The notes: generated by a model from the letters alone, not told the origin. Shown: positions 41,197 to 50,530, numbered from the stretch's first letter. The stretch: DNA of 64,000 bases from DAIOXA01 sp050949165 (GCA_050949165.1 JBMNFF010000014.1:62001-126000), one strand, 5' to 3'. Numbers and translations: made by a program.

Positions 41197-41976
41197 TTGT
41201 ACACCTTGGACTTACAGGCCTTGATGGCGGAGCGGGACATGAGCAATGCCGAGGCCAGAGAATGGGTGCGCCGCCGCCTCAAGGCCGGGCATTTCTGGTC
41301 TCGTCTCAACCCCGACCTCCTCTCCGGCGCTGAACTCCTGCCCTATCTGGATGCGGACAGGCCGCCCCGATCCCCGGCCGCCTTACTCCCCTTTCCCGTG
41401 CCCACCCCGCGCTATCGGGAACTGGAACCCCACGCCTCCGACTATTTAGAGCAGCTGGCCGGGGAAAAAATCCGCTGGTGCGGCCGCGAGAATGCCGCTG
41501 GAACTGCCCTCCGCCGCCGGGTCCTTGCACAGTTGGCCTACTATTACCCAGATCCTACCCCGGCAGGAGAAAAGTACTGCTGGTTTATGCCCAATCCCCA
41601 ACGCAGCCCCTTCGCTCCCCTGATTCAGATGATTTTTCCCGCCCTGGACCGGTATCGCCTGGAGGAGCCGGTGCTGCCGGCGCCGCCCCGGGACCTGCCC
41701 GGCGAGGCATGGCGTTCTGACCGGGACGACTACGGCACCAGTCTGCGCTTTTCAGCCTTTCAGGAAAGTGAGGGCAACATAGTCCTTGCCGTGGCGCTCC
41801 AGGGGGCCAAGACGTATTGGCTTGGCAACTATCGCCTGAATCCCGACAGGTACGCCTTTATCCGCCAGCAATTTTTCTTCCTCTTGGGCGAAAGGATGGA
41901 ACCCTGGCAGAGCGGCGCTTTGCCCCATGGCAGCCCCTTTCGGGGCCGGGTGTATCGAAAGCCGAAAAAGAAGTAA
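41197..41976 (+). CDS. Hypothetical protein, 259 residues
   Basis: From TTG 41197, 11 bases after pncB, with ribosome site TTGAGGTAAGG. The soluble product is rich in Pro, Trp and Arg, with no membrane segment, signal or known catalytic motif. An N-terminal helical part (MSNAEAREWVRRRLKAGHFW) is followed by mixed sequence including KYCWFMPNPQRSPFAPLI. It may be co-transcribed with pncB. Function unknown. Confidence 0.75.
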   Translation: MYTLDLQALMAERDMSNAEAREWVRRRLKAGHFWSRLNPDLLSGAELLPYLDADRPPRSPAALLPFPVPTPRYRELEPHASDYLEQLAGEKIRWCGRENAAGTALRRRVLAQLAYYYPDPTPAGEKYCWFMPNPQRSPFAPLIQMIFPALDRYRLEEPVLPAPPRDLPGEAWRSDRDDYGTSLRFSAFQESEGNIVLAVALQGAKTYWLGNYRLNPDRYAFIRQQFFFLLGERMEPWQSGALPHGSPFRGRVYRKPKKK

Positions 41977-41998
41977 CCGGGCAAAAGCCCGGTTATTC
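41975..41998. terminator. Bidirectional terminator
   Basis: AACCGGGC-AAAA-GCCCGGTT (41975-41994) followed by ATTCTT, between convergent genes. Confidence 0.8.
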
Positions 41999-42574
41999 TT
42001 AGCCAATTTCATAGCCCCGACGGCGGAGCAGACCGTCGACGAACCTGCACACCTTCTCTTCCAGCTCTGGCGGGTAGACCACCCTGGCCTCCTGCTTCTC
42101 GGTCAGCACGACGAAAAAGGAACTGTCCATGGCGCAGATTTCCACTTCCGTCCAGGGAATAAAAACGCTACCGCTGCCAAAGGGGCCCAGGGGAAAGTTG
42201 GGCAACCAGGAGAGCACCGTTACCCCCTTGCCGGTAACCCCGTAGGTGGGAGGCAGCAGGGAGAGGAAATGGCGCAGAACCAGGTACACCCCCAGGCCTA
42301 CGCTGGCCGCCAAGGGCCCGGAGCCGGCGTCCGCCAGGATCAGGCCGGCCAGCAAGCCGGCATAAACTAAGAGAAGTACCTGTTGGCCCAGTGAGGAGGT
42401 CCGGGCCAAATAGCCTTGCCACGTCTCCCGGTCGGGGGTGAAGACGTGACCGCCGCCGCTCCGCACCTGTCTCCGCAAAAGACCGCCATACAGGCGCCGG
42501 GGCAAGAGCACCGCCAAGGTCATCGCCAGGAGACAGATGCTCACTGCCAGGCCGGTAAGGGCAAAAAAGTCCAA
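41999..42574 (-). CDS. Membrane protein, 191 residues, unknown
   Basis: From TTG 42574 with GAGGAGGATG just upstream. One N-terminal hydrophobic segment (about 4-24), a polar stretch, two more (about 66-105), then a soluble C-terminal half with a PH-like pattern (VFIPWTEVEICAMDSSFFVV...RVVYPPELEEKV). The layout recalls YcxB-like membrane proteins, but the match is weak. Function unknown. Confidence 0.7.
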   Translation of the reverse strand: MDFFALTGLAVSICLLAMTLAVLLPRRLYGGLLRRQVRSGGGHVFTPDRETWQGYLARTSSLGQQVLLLVYAGLLAGLILADAGSGPLAASVGLGVYLVLRHFLSLLPPTYGVTGKGVTVLSWLPNFPLGPFGSGSVFIPWTEVEICAMDSSFFVVLTEKQEARVVYPPELEEKVCRFVDGLLRRRGYEIG

Positions 42575-42667
42575 AGGACATCCTCCTCTCCCGAGAGATT
42601 TTGCTATAATTACAGGGAAGACATTATACCATCATTATACACCAAGCTGCGAAAAAGGGGTGAGAAT

Positions 42668-43090
42668 ATGCTCTCCGCTTTTCCCTCCTGGTTGACAATT
42701 CTCTTCTTGTTTGCCGGTTCCCTGCTCTTCTTTACCCGGATCTACCGCACGGCCATGTCCTGGTTTGTCCGGAGCAGACAAAACAGGCAGTGGGAAGCAA
42801 GGGCGGAATTGGCCACCATAGTAGCCTCGGCGCCCTTTGCCTTCGCCTTCGGACTCTTCAGCCTGGAAATCAGTCTCTCCTTGGGCCGCCTGGCCCTGGC
42901 CGTCGGAATGCCCCTTCTGCAGCTCCCGGCGTACCTGGATTATTTTCGCGCCAATAAGTTCTGGACGGCCGCCGTCCTCTCCGTCTTCCATCTGCTCAGG
43001 ACCGTCCCCCAGACCATCGCCAGTTCCAAGGTATACGCCTATGATCTGGGGGAAAAACTTCGTAAGGAAGCCCCGGGTCACGGGGGCTGA
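42668..43090 (+). CDS. Membrane protein, 140 residues, unknown
   Basis: From ATG 42668 behind GGGGTGA; the longer frame back to 42416 lies inside the divergent gene and is rejected. Hydrophobic segments at about 8-25, 48-66, 72-90 and 98-110, with a basic loop (RSRQNRQWEARAE). No recognised family. It ends 14 bases before the pseudouridine synthase gene and probably starts that operon. Confidence 0.72.
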   Translation: MLSAFPSWLTILFLFAGSLLFFTRIYRTAMSWFVRSRQNRQWEARAELATIVASAPFAFAFGLFSLEISLSLGRLALAVGMPLLQLPAYLDYFRANKFWTAAVLSVFHLLRTVPQTIASSKVYAYDLGEKLRKEAPGHGG

Positions 43091-43104
43091 GAGGAGCTGC
43101 CAAA

Positions 43105-43824
43105 ATGGTCAAGATGCGCCTGGACAAATATCTGGCCAAATGCGGCCAGGGCACCCGTACTGAGGTCAAGAAGCTGATCCGGGCCGGGCAGGTAAAGGTG
43201 GACGGATTGGTGTGCAAAGATCCGGGGTTTATCCTGGATGCCGAGACCGCCCGGGTTTTTCTGGGAGAGCAGCACCTGCGCTATCAGGAATACCACTATC
43301 TGATGCTGAACAAGCCCGCCGGCGTGATCTCCGCCACCAGGGACCGCTTGCATCCCACCGTCCTGGACCTGTTGCCTCCGGAATATCTGCACCTGGACCT
43401 GTTTCCCGTAGGGCGCCTGGACAAGGACACCGAGGGCCTCCTGCTCCTTAGCGACGACGGCATCCTGGCCCACCGGCTCCTGGCCCCCAAGCGGCATGTG
43501 CCCAAGCGCTACCGGGCCAGGGTGCGAGGATGGGTGGATGAGGGGGACGTCCAGCGTTTTGCCGCGGGACTGGATCTGGGGGATTTCACAACCCTGCCCG
43601 CCCAGTTGGATATACTGACGGCGGGGGATGAATCCCTGGTTGAAGTTACCATCTATGAGGGCAAGTACCACCAGGTCAAGCGCATGTTCCTGGCCGTGGG
43701 CAAGGAGGTCCTCCACTTGCAGCGGGTTGCCATGGGAGGCCTGGCCCTGGACCCGAACTTGCCCCCCGGCCAGGTCCGGGAGCTGACTCCGGCGGAACTG
43801 GACCTGTTGGAGGAATGGAGGTAG
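43105..43824 (+). CDS. rsuA: RsuA-family 16S rRNA pseudouridine synthase
   Basis: 239 residues. The N-terminal S4 RNA-binding domain (MRLDKYLAKCGQGTRTEVKKLI) leads to a pseudouridine-synthase domain with the catalytic aspartate in VGRLDKDTEGLLLL (about residue 105). The KRMF and GKYHQVKRMF motif (about 190-199) is typical of RsuA/RluB/RluE/RluF. RsuA (16S position 516) is the best guess on length, but RluB-type specificity cannot be excluded. Followed after three bases by the methyltransferase gene. Confidence 0.9.
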   Translation: MVKMRLDKYLAKCGQGTRTEVKKLIRAGQVKVDGLVCKDPGFILDAETARVFLGEQHLRYQEYHYLMLNKPAGVISATRDRLHPTVLDLLPPEYLHLDLFPVGRLDKDTEGLLLLSDDGILAHRLLAPKRHVPKRYRARVRGWVDEGDVQRFAAGLDLGDFTTLPAQLDILTAGDESLVEVTIYEGKYHQVKRMFLAVGKEVLHLQRVAMGGLALDPNLPPGQVRELTPAELDLLEEWR

Positions 43825-43827
43825 AGC

Positions 43828-44424
43828 ATGAGCCATTACTATACCCCTGACCCCGATCTGCCCCATGAGACGGCAGTGCTGGAATATACCGTGGGGGGCC
43901 GGTGTTTGCGCTTTCTCACCGATGCCGGGGTGTTTTCCCGGCACAAGGTGGATTACGGCAGCAACGTCCTCATCCGCTCACTGCCTCCCCTGACGGGAAA
44001 GGTGCTGGATCTGGGTTGCGGCTACGGCCCCATCGGCATCAGTCTGGCGGTCCTGAACCCCCAGGCCCAGGTGACCATGGTGGATGTCAATCGGCGGGCG
44101 GTGGCCCTGGCCCAGGAAAATATCCGGGCCAACGGGATTGCCAACGCCCGAGCCCTGGAGAGCGACGGCTTTTCCCGGGCGCCGGGCCCCTTCCAGGCCA
44201 TTGTCAGCAATCCACCCATCCGCGCCGGCAAAAAGGTAATCTATCCGCTATTTGAGGAGAGCCTCCATCACCTGGTGCCGGGAGGCGCTCTGTACCTAGT
44301 GATTCAGAAAAAACAGGGCGCCGCCTCGGCCCTGGCCAAGCTGGAGGAAATCTTTGGCAACTGCACCGTGGTGGAAAAGAGCGGCGGCTACTGGGTCCTT
44401 AAGAGCATCGCTAACAAAGAATAA
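43828..44424 (+). CDS. RsmC-like class I SAM methyltransferase
   Basis: 198 residues, the size of the single-domain MTS family (E. coli RsmC has an extra N-terminal copy). Motif I is LDLGCGYGPIGI (about 59-70), motif II acidic VDVNRRA, and motif IV SNPPIRAGK (about 126-134), the NPP(F/I) signature of N2-guanine or N6-adenine RNA methylation. The TPDP...GVFS lead is also typical. Ribosome site GGAGG lies in the end of the rsuA-like gene. Likely an rRNA methyltransferase. Confidence 0.88.
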   Translation: MSHYYTPDPDLPHETAVLEYTVGGRCLRFLTDAGVFSRHKVDYGSNVLIRSLPPLTGKVLDLGCGYGPIGISLAVLNPQAQVTMVDVNRRAVALAQENIRANGIANARALESDGFSRAPGPFQAIVSNPPIRAGKKVIYPLFEESLHHLVPGGALYLVIQKKQGAASALAKLEEIFGNCTVVEKSGGYWVLKSIANKE

Positions 44425-44425
44425 G

Positions 44426-44480
44426 GGCCGGGGATTCCCGGCCTCTGATATTAGGCTATTCCCTGTTTAGGGATTTTTTT
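44426..44480 (+). terminator. Double hairpin terminator
   Basis: GGCCGGG-GATT-CCCGGCC (44426-44443), then TCCCT-GTTT-AGGGA (44460-44473) followed by seven T. Confidence 0.75.
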
Positions 44481-44528
44481 GTTGCCCTTTTCCTGCCCCC
44501 CACATAGGCTGAACCAGGAGTGATGCGT

Positions 44529-45428
44529 ATGCAATGGGGTCTTGCCCTGAGCGGCGGCGCTCTCCGGGGGGCAGCCCATGTGGGCGTGCTCTCGGTGCTG
44601 GAGGAACATAACCTGCGCCCCAGCTACGTTGCCGGCGCCAGCGCCGGCAGCCTGGTGGCAGCCCTCCATGCCCTGGGGGTATCGACCAAAAGGATGGAGG
44701 AGCTCCTGGGGGGCCTTTCCGCCAAAAAACTCTATGACCTGAACATTGGCCTGGGCACCCTGGGCAACCTCTTGGTCAACGGTGTCCTCGGCCTGCTGGG
44801 TCTGTCTGAAGACAAACGCCTGCCCCTGCCCACAGGCTTGCTCAAGGGCGACAAGCTGATGAATTGGATCCATGAACTTGTGGGGCAGCGGCGCTTCTGT
44901 GATACCCGCATCCCCCTGGCGGTCATGGCTGCCGACATCAACAGCGGCGAAGCGGTGTGCTACCACAGTCCGGGCTTTCGACTCAGTCGGGCCAGGCTGA
45001 GCCGCAAAACTGACTTTCGCGAAAATGTCAGTATCGCCCTGGCCCTCCGGGCCAGCACCGCCATCCCCGGGGTCTTTACCCCGGTGGAAATCGACGGGCG
45101 CATGGTGGTGGACGGCGGCGTCGTCGACTTTTTGCCCAGCGAGGTGCTGCGGGCCATGGGCGCCCAGCGGGTCCTGGCGGTGGACCTGGGGTACTCCGGG
45201 CAGCAGCGGAAGCGCCTGGACAATGCTGCCAAGATCGCCGCCCAGGCCGTCGACATCATGGCCCGGGAGGTCACTAAATTCAAGGGCATCAAACAGGCGG
45301 ACTATTGCCTCAACCCCGGCATATACGATGTGGGCCTGACTGACTTCGCCAAGATTCCCGAATGTGTCGAAAGAGGGCGCAGGGCAGCCTTGGCCGCCCT
45401 GCCGAAAATCCTCGAACTAATTGGTTAA
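44529..45428 (+). CDS. Patatin-like phospholipase
   Basis: 299 residues from ATG 44529, eight bases after AGGAG (alternative GTG 44520 and ATG 44523 are too near that site). Oxyanion loop GGALRGAAHVG (about 9-19), nucleophile Ser38 in GASAG, and the catalytic aspartate in VVDGGVVDF (about 195). It is a cytoplasmic or membrane-associated lipid acyl hydrolase of the RssA/YchK type. Overlaps the convergent radical SAM gene by four bases. Confidence 0.9.
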   Translation: MQWGLALSGGALRGAAHVGVLSVLEEHNLRPSYVAGASAGSLVAALHALGVSTKRMEELLGGLSAKKLYDLNIGLGTLGNLLVNGVLGLLGLSEDKRLPLPTGLLKGDKLMNWIHELVGQRRFCDTRIPLAVMAADINSGEAVCYHSPGFRLSRARLSRKTDFRENVSIALALRASTAIPGVFTPVEIDGRMVVDGGVVDFLPSEVLRAMGAQRVLAVDLGYSGQQRKRLDNAAKIAAQAVDIMAREVTKFKGIKQADYCLNPGIYDVGLTDFAKIPECVERGRRAALAALPKILELIG

Positions 45429-46729
45429 GCCCAGACTAAGGGCGCCGGGAGTTCCCGGGCCAGCGCCCGACAATCTTCGCCCACCAGATCCAATCCTGCT
45501 TCGTCAAAGGAAATTGGCGGCAGCAGGATTGCTTCGTATTCCCGCAAATCCAATTTGGCCAGGACCCTGCGGTAATCGGCAAGGGTGAGCAGGCCCGCCG
45601 CGGCAATATTGCCCCCGAAGAAGGCGCTCTCCACCGCTTCAATCCGCCACTGGGGCCGGGCCAACTGCCAGAGGGGCTTAGCCCACTGGGAGGTCAGGAG
45701 GAGCACCCTTTCTGCCCCTCCAGCCATGCGCATGGCCCGCTCCACATCCCGGGGGTCCAGGTCCCAGTCCATGACGATGCCGGAGCTGGCCCGGGCGGGC
45801 TTGGCCAGGGTCAGCGCCAACTCCTCCTCTCCCCGTTTGATCAGCAGGCGGGGATTGGCCTGAAAAAAGAGGGAGTAAAAGGCGTCCACCCGGCTAAAGG
45901 GCCGGGTTCCAGCGATGGAAATGATTTCATCCCCGGCCTGCAAGCGGCCTTCAGCGGGGCTATGGGCCAGGATTCCAGCCACCCTGGCCTGCAAATCCCT
46001 GGGCAAGGCGGGCTCCAGGGTTATGGGCAGGCGGGGATATAAGCGCCGCCAGCCCTCCAGCCTGGCCAGGGCCTCGGCGGGGATTGCCGCCAGGACCGAC
46101 CAGTCCACAGGCGCCAGGCGGGAAAACCCCGGCAGAAGCAGGCGCATGGACTTGGCCCCGTGCAGGGCGGCAAAGGCGATGCTCTCGTCGACATCAGCCC
46201 AGCCGGTGATCTGGGGAAGCAGGACCAAGCTGGCATGCCAGGGAATTCCCCGCGAGGCCAGGCCGGCGATGCCGGCCAGCACCGCTTCGGCGGGATGGGG
46301 GCCCATCAGCTGGCGCCGCAGCCGGGGATTGGCGCTGTTTAAAGAGACGATAAGCTCCACGGGACCAGCCTGGGCCAGGAGGGTCACCATCTCCTGAGAA
46401 AGGCCTGTACCATTGGTGGTGAACTGAATAGGCGTCCGGGGGAAGCGCCGCCGCAGCAAGCGGATTACCTCACCGGCCCTGGGGTGCATAAAGGGTTCGC
46501 CCTCGCACAGCCGGGTGGCCGATTCTCCGATCACTATTTTCTCCTTGGGGTTCAAGAGATCCAGCAATTCCCGGATTATTTCCATTTCCAAATCCCCGAA
46601 AAAAACCGCCCGGACCCCGGGCGGGTTGTAGCGATGACTGCAGAACAGGCAACTAACCCCGCACCGGGAAGTCAGGGGCAGGATGTTATGTCGACCGACG
46701 GAATGGTAGAGGAGCTGTTCCCGGTTCAT
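45425..46729 (-). CDS. Radical SAM protein with internal PDZ-like segment
   Basis: 434 residues. The 4Fe-4S/SAM motif C23-x3-C27-x2-C30 (CGVSCLFC) is followed by a radical SAM barrel (IVIGESATRLCEGEPF; FTTNGTGLS; ELIVSLNSANP). Residues about 255-320 look PDZ-like (RLQAGDEIISIAGTRPFSRVDAF). The last 110 residues are unfamiliar, though the mix recalls DUF512 proteins, where the PDZ part usually comes first. Stop and start overlap murC as ATGA, so it is co-transcribed with peptidoglycan genes. Substrate unknown. Confidence 0.78.
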   Translation of the reverse strand: MNREQLLYHSVGRHNILPLTSRCGVSCLFCSHRYNPPGVRAVFFGDLEMEIIRELLDLLNPKEKIVIGESATRLCEGEPFMHPRAGEVIRLLRRRFPRTPIQFTTNGTGLSQEMVTLLAQAGPVELIVSLNSANPRLRRQLMGPHPAEAVLAGIAGLASRGIPWHASLVLLPQITGWADVDESIAFAALHGAKSMRLLLPGFSRLAPVDWSVLAAIPAEALARLEGWRRLYPRLPITLEPALPRDLQARVAGILAHSPAEGRLQAGDEIISIAGTRPFSRVDAFYSLFFQANPRLLIKRGEEELALTLAKPARASSGIVMDWDLDPRDVERAMRMAGGAERVLLLTSQWAKPLWQLARPQWRIEAVESAFFGGNIAAAGLLTLADYRRVLAKLDLREYEAILLPPISFDEAGLDLVGEDCRALARELPAPLVWA

Positions 46730-48105
46730 TTTTCTCCTTTGAGAGCCGCCAGGACCTTCCTGGCCAGATCGGCGATGTCGTCCCCGGCGCCCATGATCAT
46801 GGCCAGGTCTCCGGGCCGGAGAATTTCCATGAGCTTGGCCACAATCTCGCTGTGCCGGTAGGGGAGGAGGATGACCTCCCGACCGGTCTTGGCTTCGATG
46901 GCCTTTTGCAGGGCTTCTGAAGTGATGCCGGGGATGGGATCCTCGCCAAAGGGAAAGATTTCCGAGATGATGAGGACATCGGCGTCGTCAAAGGCCTCGG
47001 TAAATTCGTTGAAGAGGAATTTAGTCCGGGTATAGCGCTTGGGCTGGAAGAAGGCGACCACCCGCTTCTTTTCCATGAGCTTGGCCGCTCTCAGGGTAGC
47101 CTTAATTTCGGTGGGATGGTGCGCATAATCGTCCACCACCAGGATGTCGTTGTGCTGGCCCAGCTTCTGGAAGCGGCGCCGGGGGGCGTGGAAGTTGCGG
47201 ATGACCTTGGCCATACATTCCACATCCACCCCCAATTGGTGGCCGGTGGCCAGGACGGCCAGGGCGTTGAGGACATTGTGCTCGCCGGGCACCGAAAGCT
47301 CTACCTCCGCCAGCTTGCTGCCCCGATAGCAGATGTCAAAGGTGCTGCCGTTGGGGCTGAACTCCAGGTTCAGGGCCCGGTAATCGGCATCCAGATTAAA
47401 CCCGTAGCTAAAGGATTTATGCTTGGCCTCCCTTTGCATATCCCGAAGGATGGGATCGTCGGTGCAGAGGACGGAAAAGCCCTGGGGTTTAACCTTGTCC
47501 AAGAATTTGCGATAATCATCGATGAGCTTGTTGAAATCGCCGTCGAAGTTTTCCAGATGATCGGGATCGACATTTGTTATGATTGCGGCATAGGGGGTAT
47601 ATTTTAAGAAGGAATGATCGCTCTCATCGGCTTCGGCCACCACATAGGGACCGCAGCCCAGCCGGGCATTGCCGGCCAATTCGTCGCTGAAGGCCCCCAC
47701 CATGATGGTGGGATCCAGGCCGCACCCCGCCAGGGTAAGGCCCAGCATGGAGGTGGTGGTGGTCTTGCCGTGGGCTCCCGCCACCGCCAGGCCCTTGGCA
47801 TCGTTGATGATCTTTGCCAGGGCGTCGGCCCGGTGCAGGATTTCTACCTTGGATTTTTTGGCCTCAGATAGTTCAGGGTTGTCCCCGGGAACGGCACTGG
47901 AATAGACCACCACCTCGGCCCCGCCCAGGTATTCCTTGGCGTGGCCTTGATAGATGGTGGCGCCCATCCGCTCGAGGTTTTCCGTCAATTCAGTACTGCG
48001 CAGGTCTGAGCCGCTGACGATGTACCCTCTTTCCAACATGATGCGGGCAATGGCGCTCATGCCCATGCCCCCTATGCCAACGAAGTGCACATGTTTCTTT
48101 AACAA
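46726..48105 (-). CDS. murC: UDP-N-acetylmuramate--L-alanine ligase (paralogue 1)
   Basis: 459 residues from TTG 48105. Three Mur ligase domains: the N-terminal UDP-binding VGIGGMGMSAIARI, the central ATP loop GAHGKTTTTSML (about 110-121) with EADESDHSFL, and the C-terminal DDYAHHPTEIKATL (about 300-313), a MurC marker. It adds L-alanine to UDP-MurNAc. A second complete MurC lies immediately upstream; which one is the housekeeping enzyme cannot be told. Confidence 0.9.
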   Translation of the reverse strand: MLKKHVHFVGIGGMGMSAIARIMLERGYIVSGSDLRSTELTENLERMGATIYQGHAKEYLGGAEVVVYSSAVPGDNPELSEAKKSKVEILHRADALAKIINDAKGLAVAGAHGKTTTTSMLGLTLAGCGLDPTIMVGAFSDELAGNARLGCGPYVVAEADESDHSFLKYTPYAAIITNVDPDHLENFDGDFNKLIDDYRKFLDKVKPQGFSVLCTDDPILRDMQREAKHKSFSYGFNLDADYRALNLEFSPNGSTFDICYRGSKLAEVELSVPGEHNVLNALAVLATGHQLGVDVECMAKVIRNFHAPRRRFQKLGQHNDILVVDDYAHHPTEIKATLRAAKLMEKKRVVAFFQPKRYTRTKFLFNEFTEAFDDADVLIISEIFPFGEDPIPGITSEALQKAIEAKTGREVILLPYRHSEIVAKLMEILRPGDLAMIMGAGDDIADLARKVLAALKGEK

Positions 48106-48135
48106 CTTAGTTCATTCCCTCCTCTATTTCCTTAC

Positions 48136-49533
48136 CTATTCTACCTTGGGAAGGAAATTACCTGCAACTAGCTGCTGGCAGATTTCTGCAAGTTGGTGCC
48201 CCACTTTGCTGATGCTTCCGGCGCCCATGGTCAGGACCAGATCCCCCTCCCGCCAATTGCTGCTGACCCACTGGACAATTGCCTTGGGGCCGTTGAGATG
48301 CAAGACTTGGCCGGGATGGTGGGCTGCCGTCTTTTCTGCCAAAATGTGGGCATTCACCCCCGATATAGGTTGCTCCGAAGCAGGGTAAATATTATCCAGG
48401 AGGACGATATTTGCGTTGTTGAAGGAACGGGCAAATTGCTCCATGAAGTACTGGGTGCGGGTATAGCGATGGGGCTGGAAGATGGCAATGATTCTGCCCC
48501 GGGCAATGCTCTTGGCCGCCTCCAGGGTGGCGCGCACCTCGGTGGGATGATGGGCATAGTCGTCCACCACCATAAAGGGTTCCTTGGCCAGGATCTGGAA
48601 GCGGCGCTTGGCCCCTTTAAAAACCGCCAGGGCAGCCTGGATGGCCTCAAACTCTACCCCCAGCTCCATGGCCAGGCCCGCCGCCGCCACGGCATTGAGG
48701 ACATTGTGCTTTCCCGGCGCCGCCAGTTGGACAGGGCCCAGGAAGGCATCCCCAGTGCAGAGGTTAAACTGGCTGCCCAGGGAATTGAGGACCACAGCCT
48801 CGGCCCGGTAATCGCCCCGGGAGATGCCAAAGCTCTTGGTCCTGCACAGGGCCTTGGCGCCAATTTCTTTGGCCCGGGGGTCATGGGCCGAGATCAGCAG
48901 CAACCCCCGGGGATGGATGTTGGCGACAAACTTCTCATACCCCTTGAGGAGCTCGGCAAAACTGCCGTTATAGTGCTCCAGATGATCGGCCTCGATATTG
49001 GTTATGATTGCATACCTGGGCCGGTAGCGGGCAAAGGATTGATCGCTTTCATCGGCTTCGGCCACCACATATTGACTGCGGCCCAGGCGGGCGGTGCCGG
49101 AAAAATCCTGGACTTCCCCGCCAATCAAGGCCGTTGGATCCAGCCCGGCCCTTTCCATTATCAGCGCCAACATGGTTGTGGTGGTGGTCTTGCCGTGGGC
49201 GCCGGTGATGGCGATGCCGGTCTTTGCGTTTAAGAATTGAGCCAGGAGTTCTGAGCGGTGCAACACCTTGCAGCGGGCCCGGCCGGCCTTGAGCTCATCG
49301 TTTTCTTCGGGGATTGCCGTGGAATATACTATTACATCCCGGCCCTCCACATTCTTTTCATTGTGCTCAAAGGTTATCTCGGCGCCCATCTCCATCAGGT
49401 GTTTGGTTATATCAGACTGGGTCAGGTCAGAACCGCTGACGGAATAACCCAGGTCCAGCAAGAGCTTGGCCAGGCCACTCATGCCATACCCCCCGATTCC
49501 AATCAGATGTACTTTCTCAGCCTTACCTAACAT
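48136..49533 (-). CDS. murC: UDP-N-acetylmuramate--L-alanine ligase (paralogue 2)
   Basis: 465 residues from ATG 49533. The same motif set as its neighbour: IGIGGYGMSGLAKL, GAHGKTTTTTML, EADESDQSFARY, DDYAHHPTEVRATL. All are intact, so it is predicted active. Roughly half the residues differ from paralogue 1, which means an old duplication or separate acquisition. The 30-base spacing suggests one transcript with paralogue 1. A different first amino acid (glycine or serine) or a recycling role is conceivable but unproven. Confidence 0.9.
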   Translation of the reverse strand: MLGKAEKVHLIGIGGYGMSGLAKLLLDLGYSVSGSDLTQSDITKHLMEMGAEITFEHNEKNVEGRDVIVYSTAIPEENDELKAGRARCKVLHRSELLAQFLNAKTGIAITGAHGKTTTTTMLALIMERAGLDPTALIGGEVQDFSGTARLGRSQYVVAEADESDQSFARYRPRYAIITNIEADHLEHYNGSFAELLKGYEKFVANIHPRGLLLISAHDPRAKEIGAKALCRTKSFGISRGDYRAEAVVLNSLGSQFNLCTGDAFLGPVQLAAPGKHNVLNAVAAAGLAMELGVEFEAIQAALAVFKGAKRRFQILAKEPFMVVDDYAHHPTEVRATLEAAKSIARGRIIAIFQPHRYTRTQYFMEQFARSFNNANIVLLDNIYPASEQPISGVNAHILAEKTAAHHPGQVLHLNGPKAIVQWVSSNWREGDLVLTMGAGSISKVGHQLAEICQQLVAGNFLPKVE

Positions 49534-49668
49534 GCCCCCACATCCTTGTCAAAAATTAAAATGTACTTCAGGGTATGACCATTGCCCAGAACTGGTGTTT
49601 ATTCTTAGTATTGCCTTTGCCCCTCCCAGTTATTAACTGCAAAAGAGCCTTTTCCTTATCCCCGTCTA

Positions 49669-49706
49669 CAAAAAAACCCCGCCAGGGGATTCCCTGGCGG
49701 GGTTCT
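49669..49706 (-). terminator. Terminator of lgt
   Basis: AACCCCGCCAGGG (49675-49687), GATT, CCCTGGCGGGGTT (49692-49704): a perfect 13-bp stem with a T run on the minus strand, adjoining the lgt stop. Confidence 0.88.
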
Positions 49707-49707
49707 C

Positions 49708-50484
49708 TTATTCCCGCGGGTATGCCGTGCGGCGGCGGAGGATGGGGTAGGCGATGCCGGCCAACACCGCCAAGACCAAGCCGGTGAATTGGGCCACCGT
49801 CAAGGGGGTGCCGAACACCGTCGGATTAATTCGCAGGATCTCGATGAGGCTGCGGCCGACGCCGTAGAGTACCAGGTAGAGGAGAAAGCTCTGACCGGCA
49901 AAGCGGCGCCGCTTCCTGAACCAAAGGGCAAAGGCGGCCAGGCCAAAGCCCAGGAGCGCTGAGTAGAGCTGGGTGGGATGCCGGGGCACCAGAGCTTCGT
50001 GGAAGTTGGCTGCCCAGGTCGCAGGAAAGGTCACCGCCCAGGGCAGGTCGCAGGGCTGACCATAACAGCAGCCGGCAAAGAAGCAGCCGATGCGACCAAA
50101 CCCATAGGCCAGGGGCACGGCGATGGCGGCCACATCCGCCACCTCCCAGAAGGGCAGTTTATGGCGGCGGATGAAGATCACGGCAAAGACTATTCCCCCG
50201 ATGAGCCCGCCCAGGAAGACCAGGCCCCCTTCCCAGAAACGCAGGAGACTCAGGGGATCGGAAGCAAAGGTTCTCCAATCGTAGCTGATGACGTAATTGA
50301 CATAGGAGCCCACCAGGCCCCCCAGGATGGCGAAGATGGCCAGGTCGGTGAAGCGTTCAGGATCGACCCCAATTTTCGGGGACAGGCGCCGGGCCACCAA
50401 GACTGCGGCCCAAATCCCCAGGGCAATCATAAAGCCGTAGGTGTAAACCGTAATCGGTCCGATTTTAAATAAAGTAGGATACAA
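49708..50484 (-). CDS. lgt: Prolipoprotein diacylglyceryl transferase
   Basis: 258 residues from TTG 50484 (GGGAGGG upstream). Seven membrane segments and the Lgt signature GRIGCFFAGCCYG (about 130-142), with the conserved HPTQLYSALL later. It transfers diacylglycerol from phosphatidylglycerol to lipobox cysteines, as in the three lipoproteins... of which two (32612 and 57092) are encoded in this window. The upstream region carries a cluster of DnaA-box-like sequences. Confidence 0.95.
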   Translation of the reverse strand: MYPTLFKIGPITVYTYGFMIALGIWAAVLVARRLSPKIGVDPERFTDLAIFAILGGLVGSYVNYVISYDWRTFASDPLSLLRFWEGGLVFLGGLIGGIVFAVIFIRRHKLPFWEVADVAAIAVPLAYGFGRIGCFFAGCCYGQPCDLPWAVTFPATWAANFHEALVPRHPTQLYSALLGFGLAAFALWFRKRRRFAGQSFLLYLVLYGVGRSLIEILRINPTVFGTPLTVAQFTGLVLAVLAGIAYPILRRRTAYPRE

Positions 50485-50530
50485 ACTCAGCCCTCCCTAG
50501 TTAACAAATAATAACCCAAACACAGATTCG

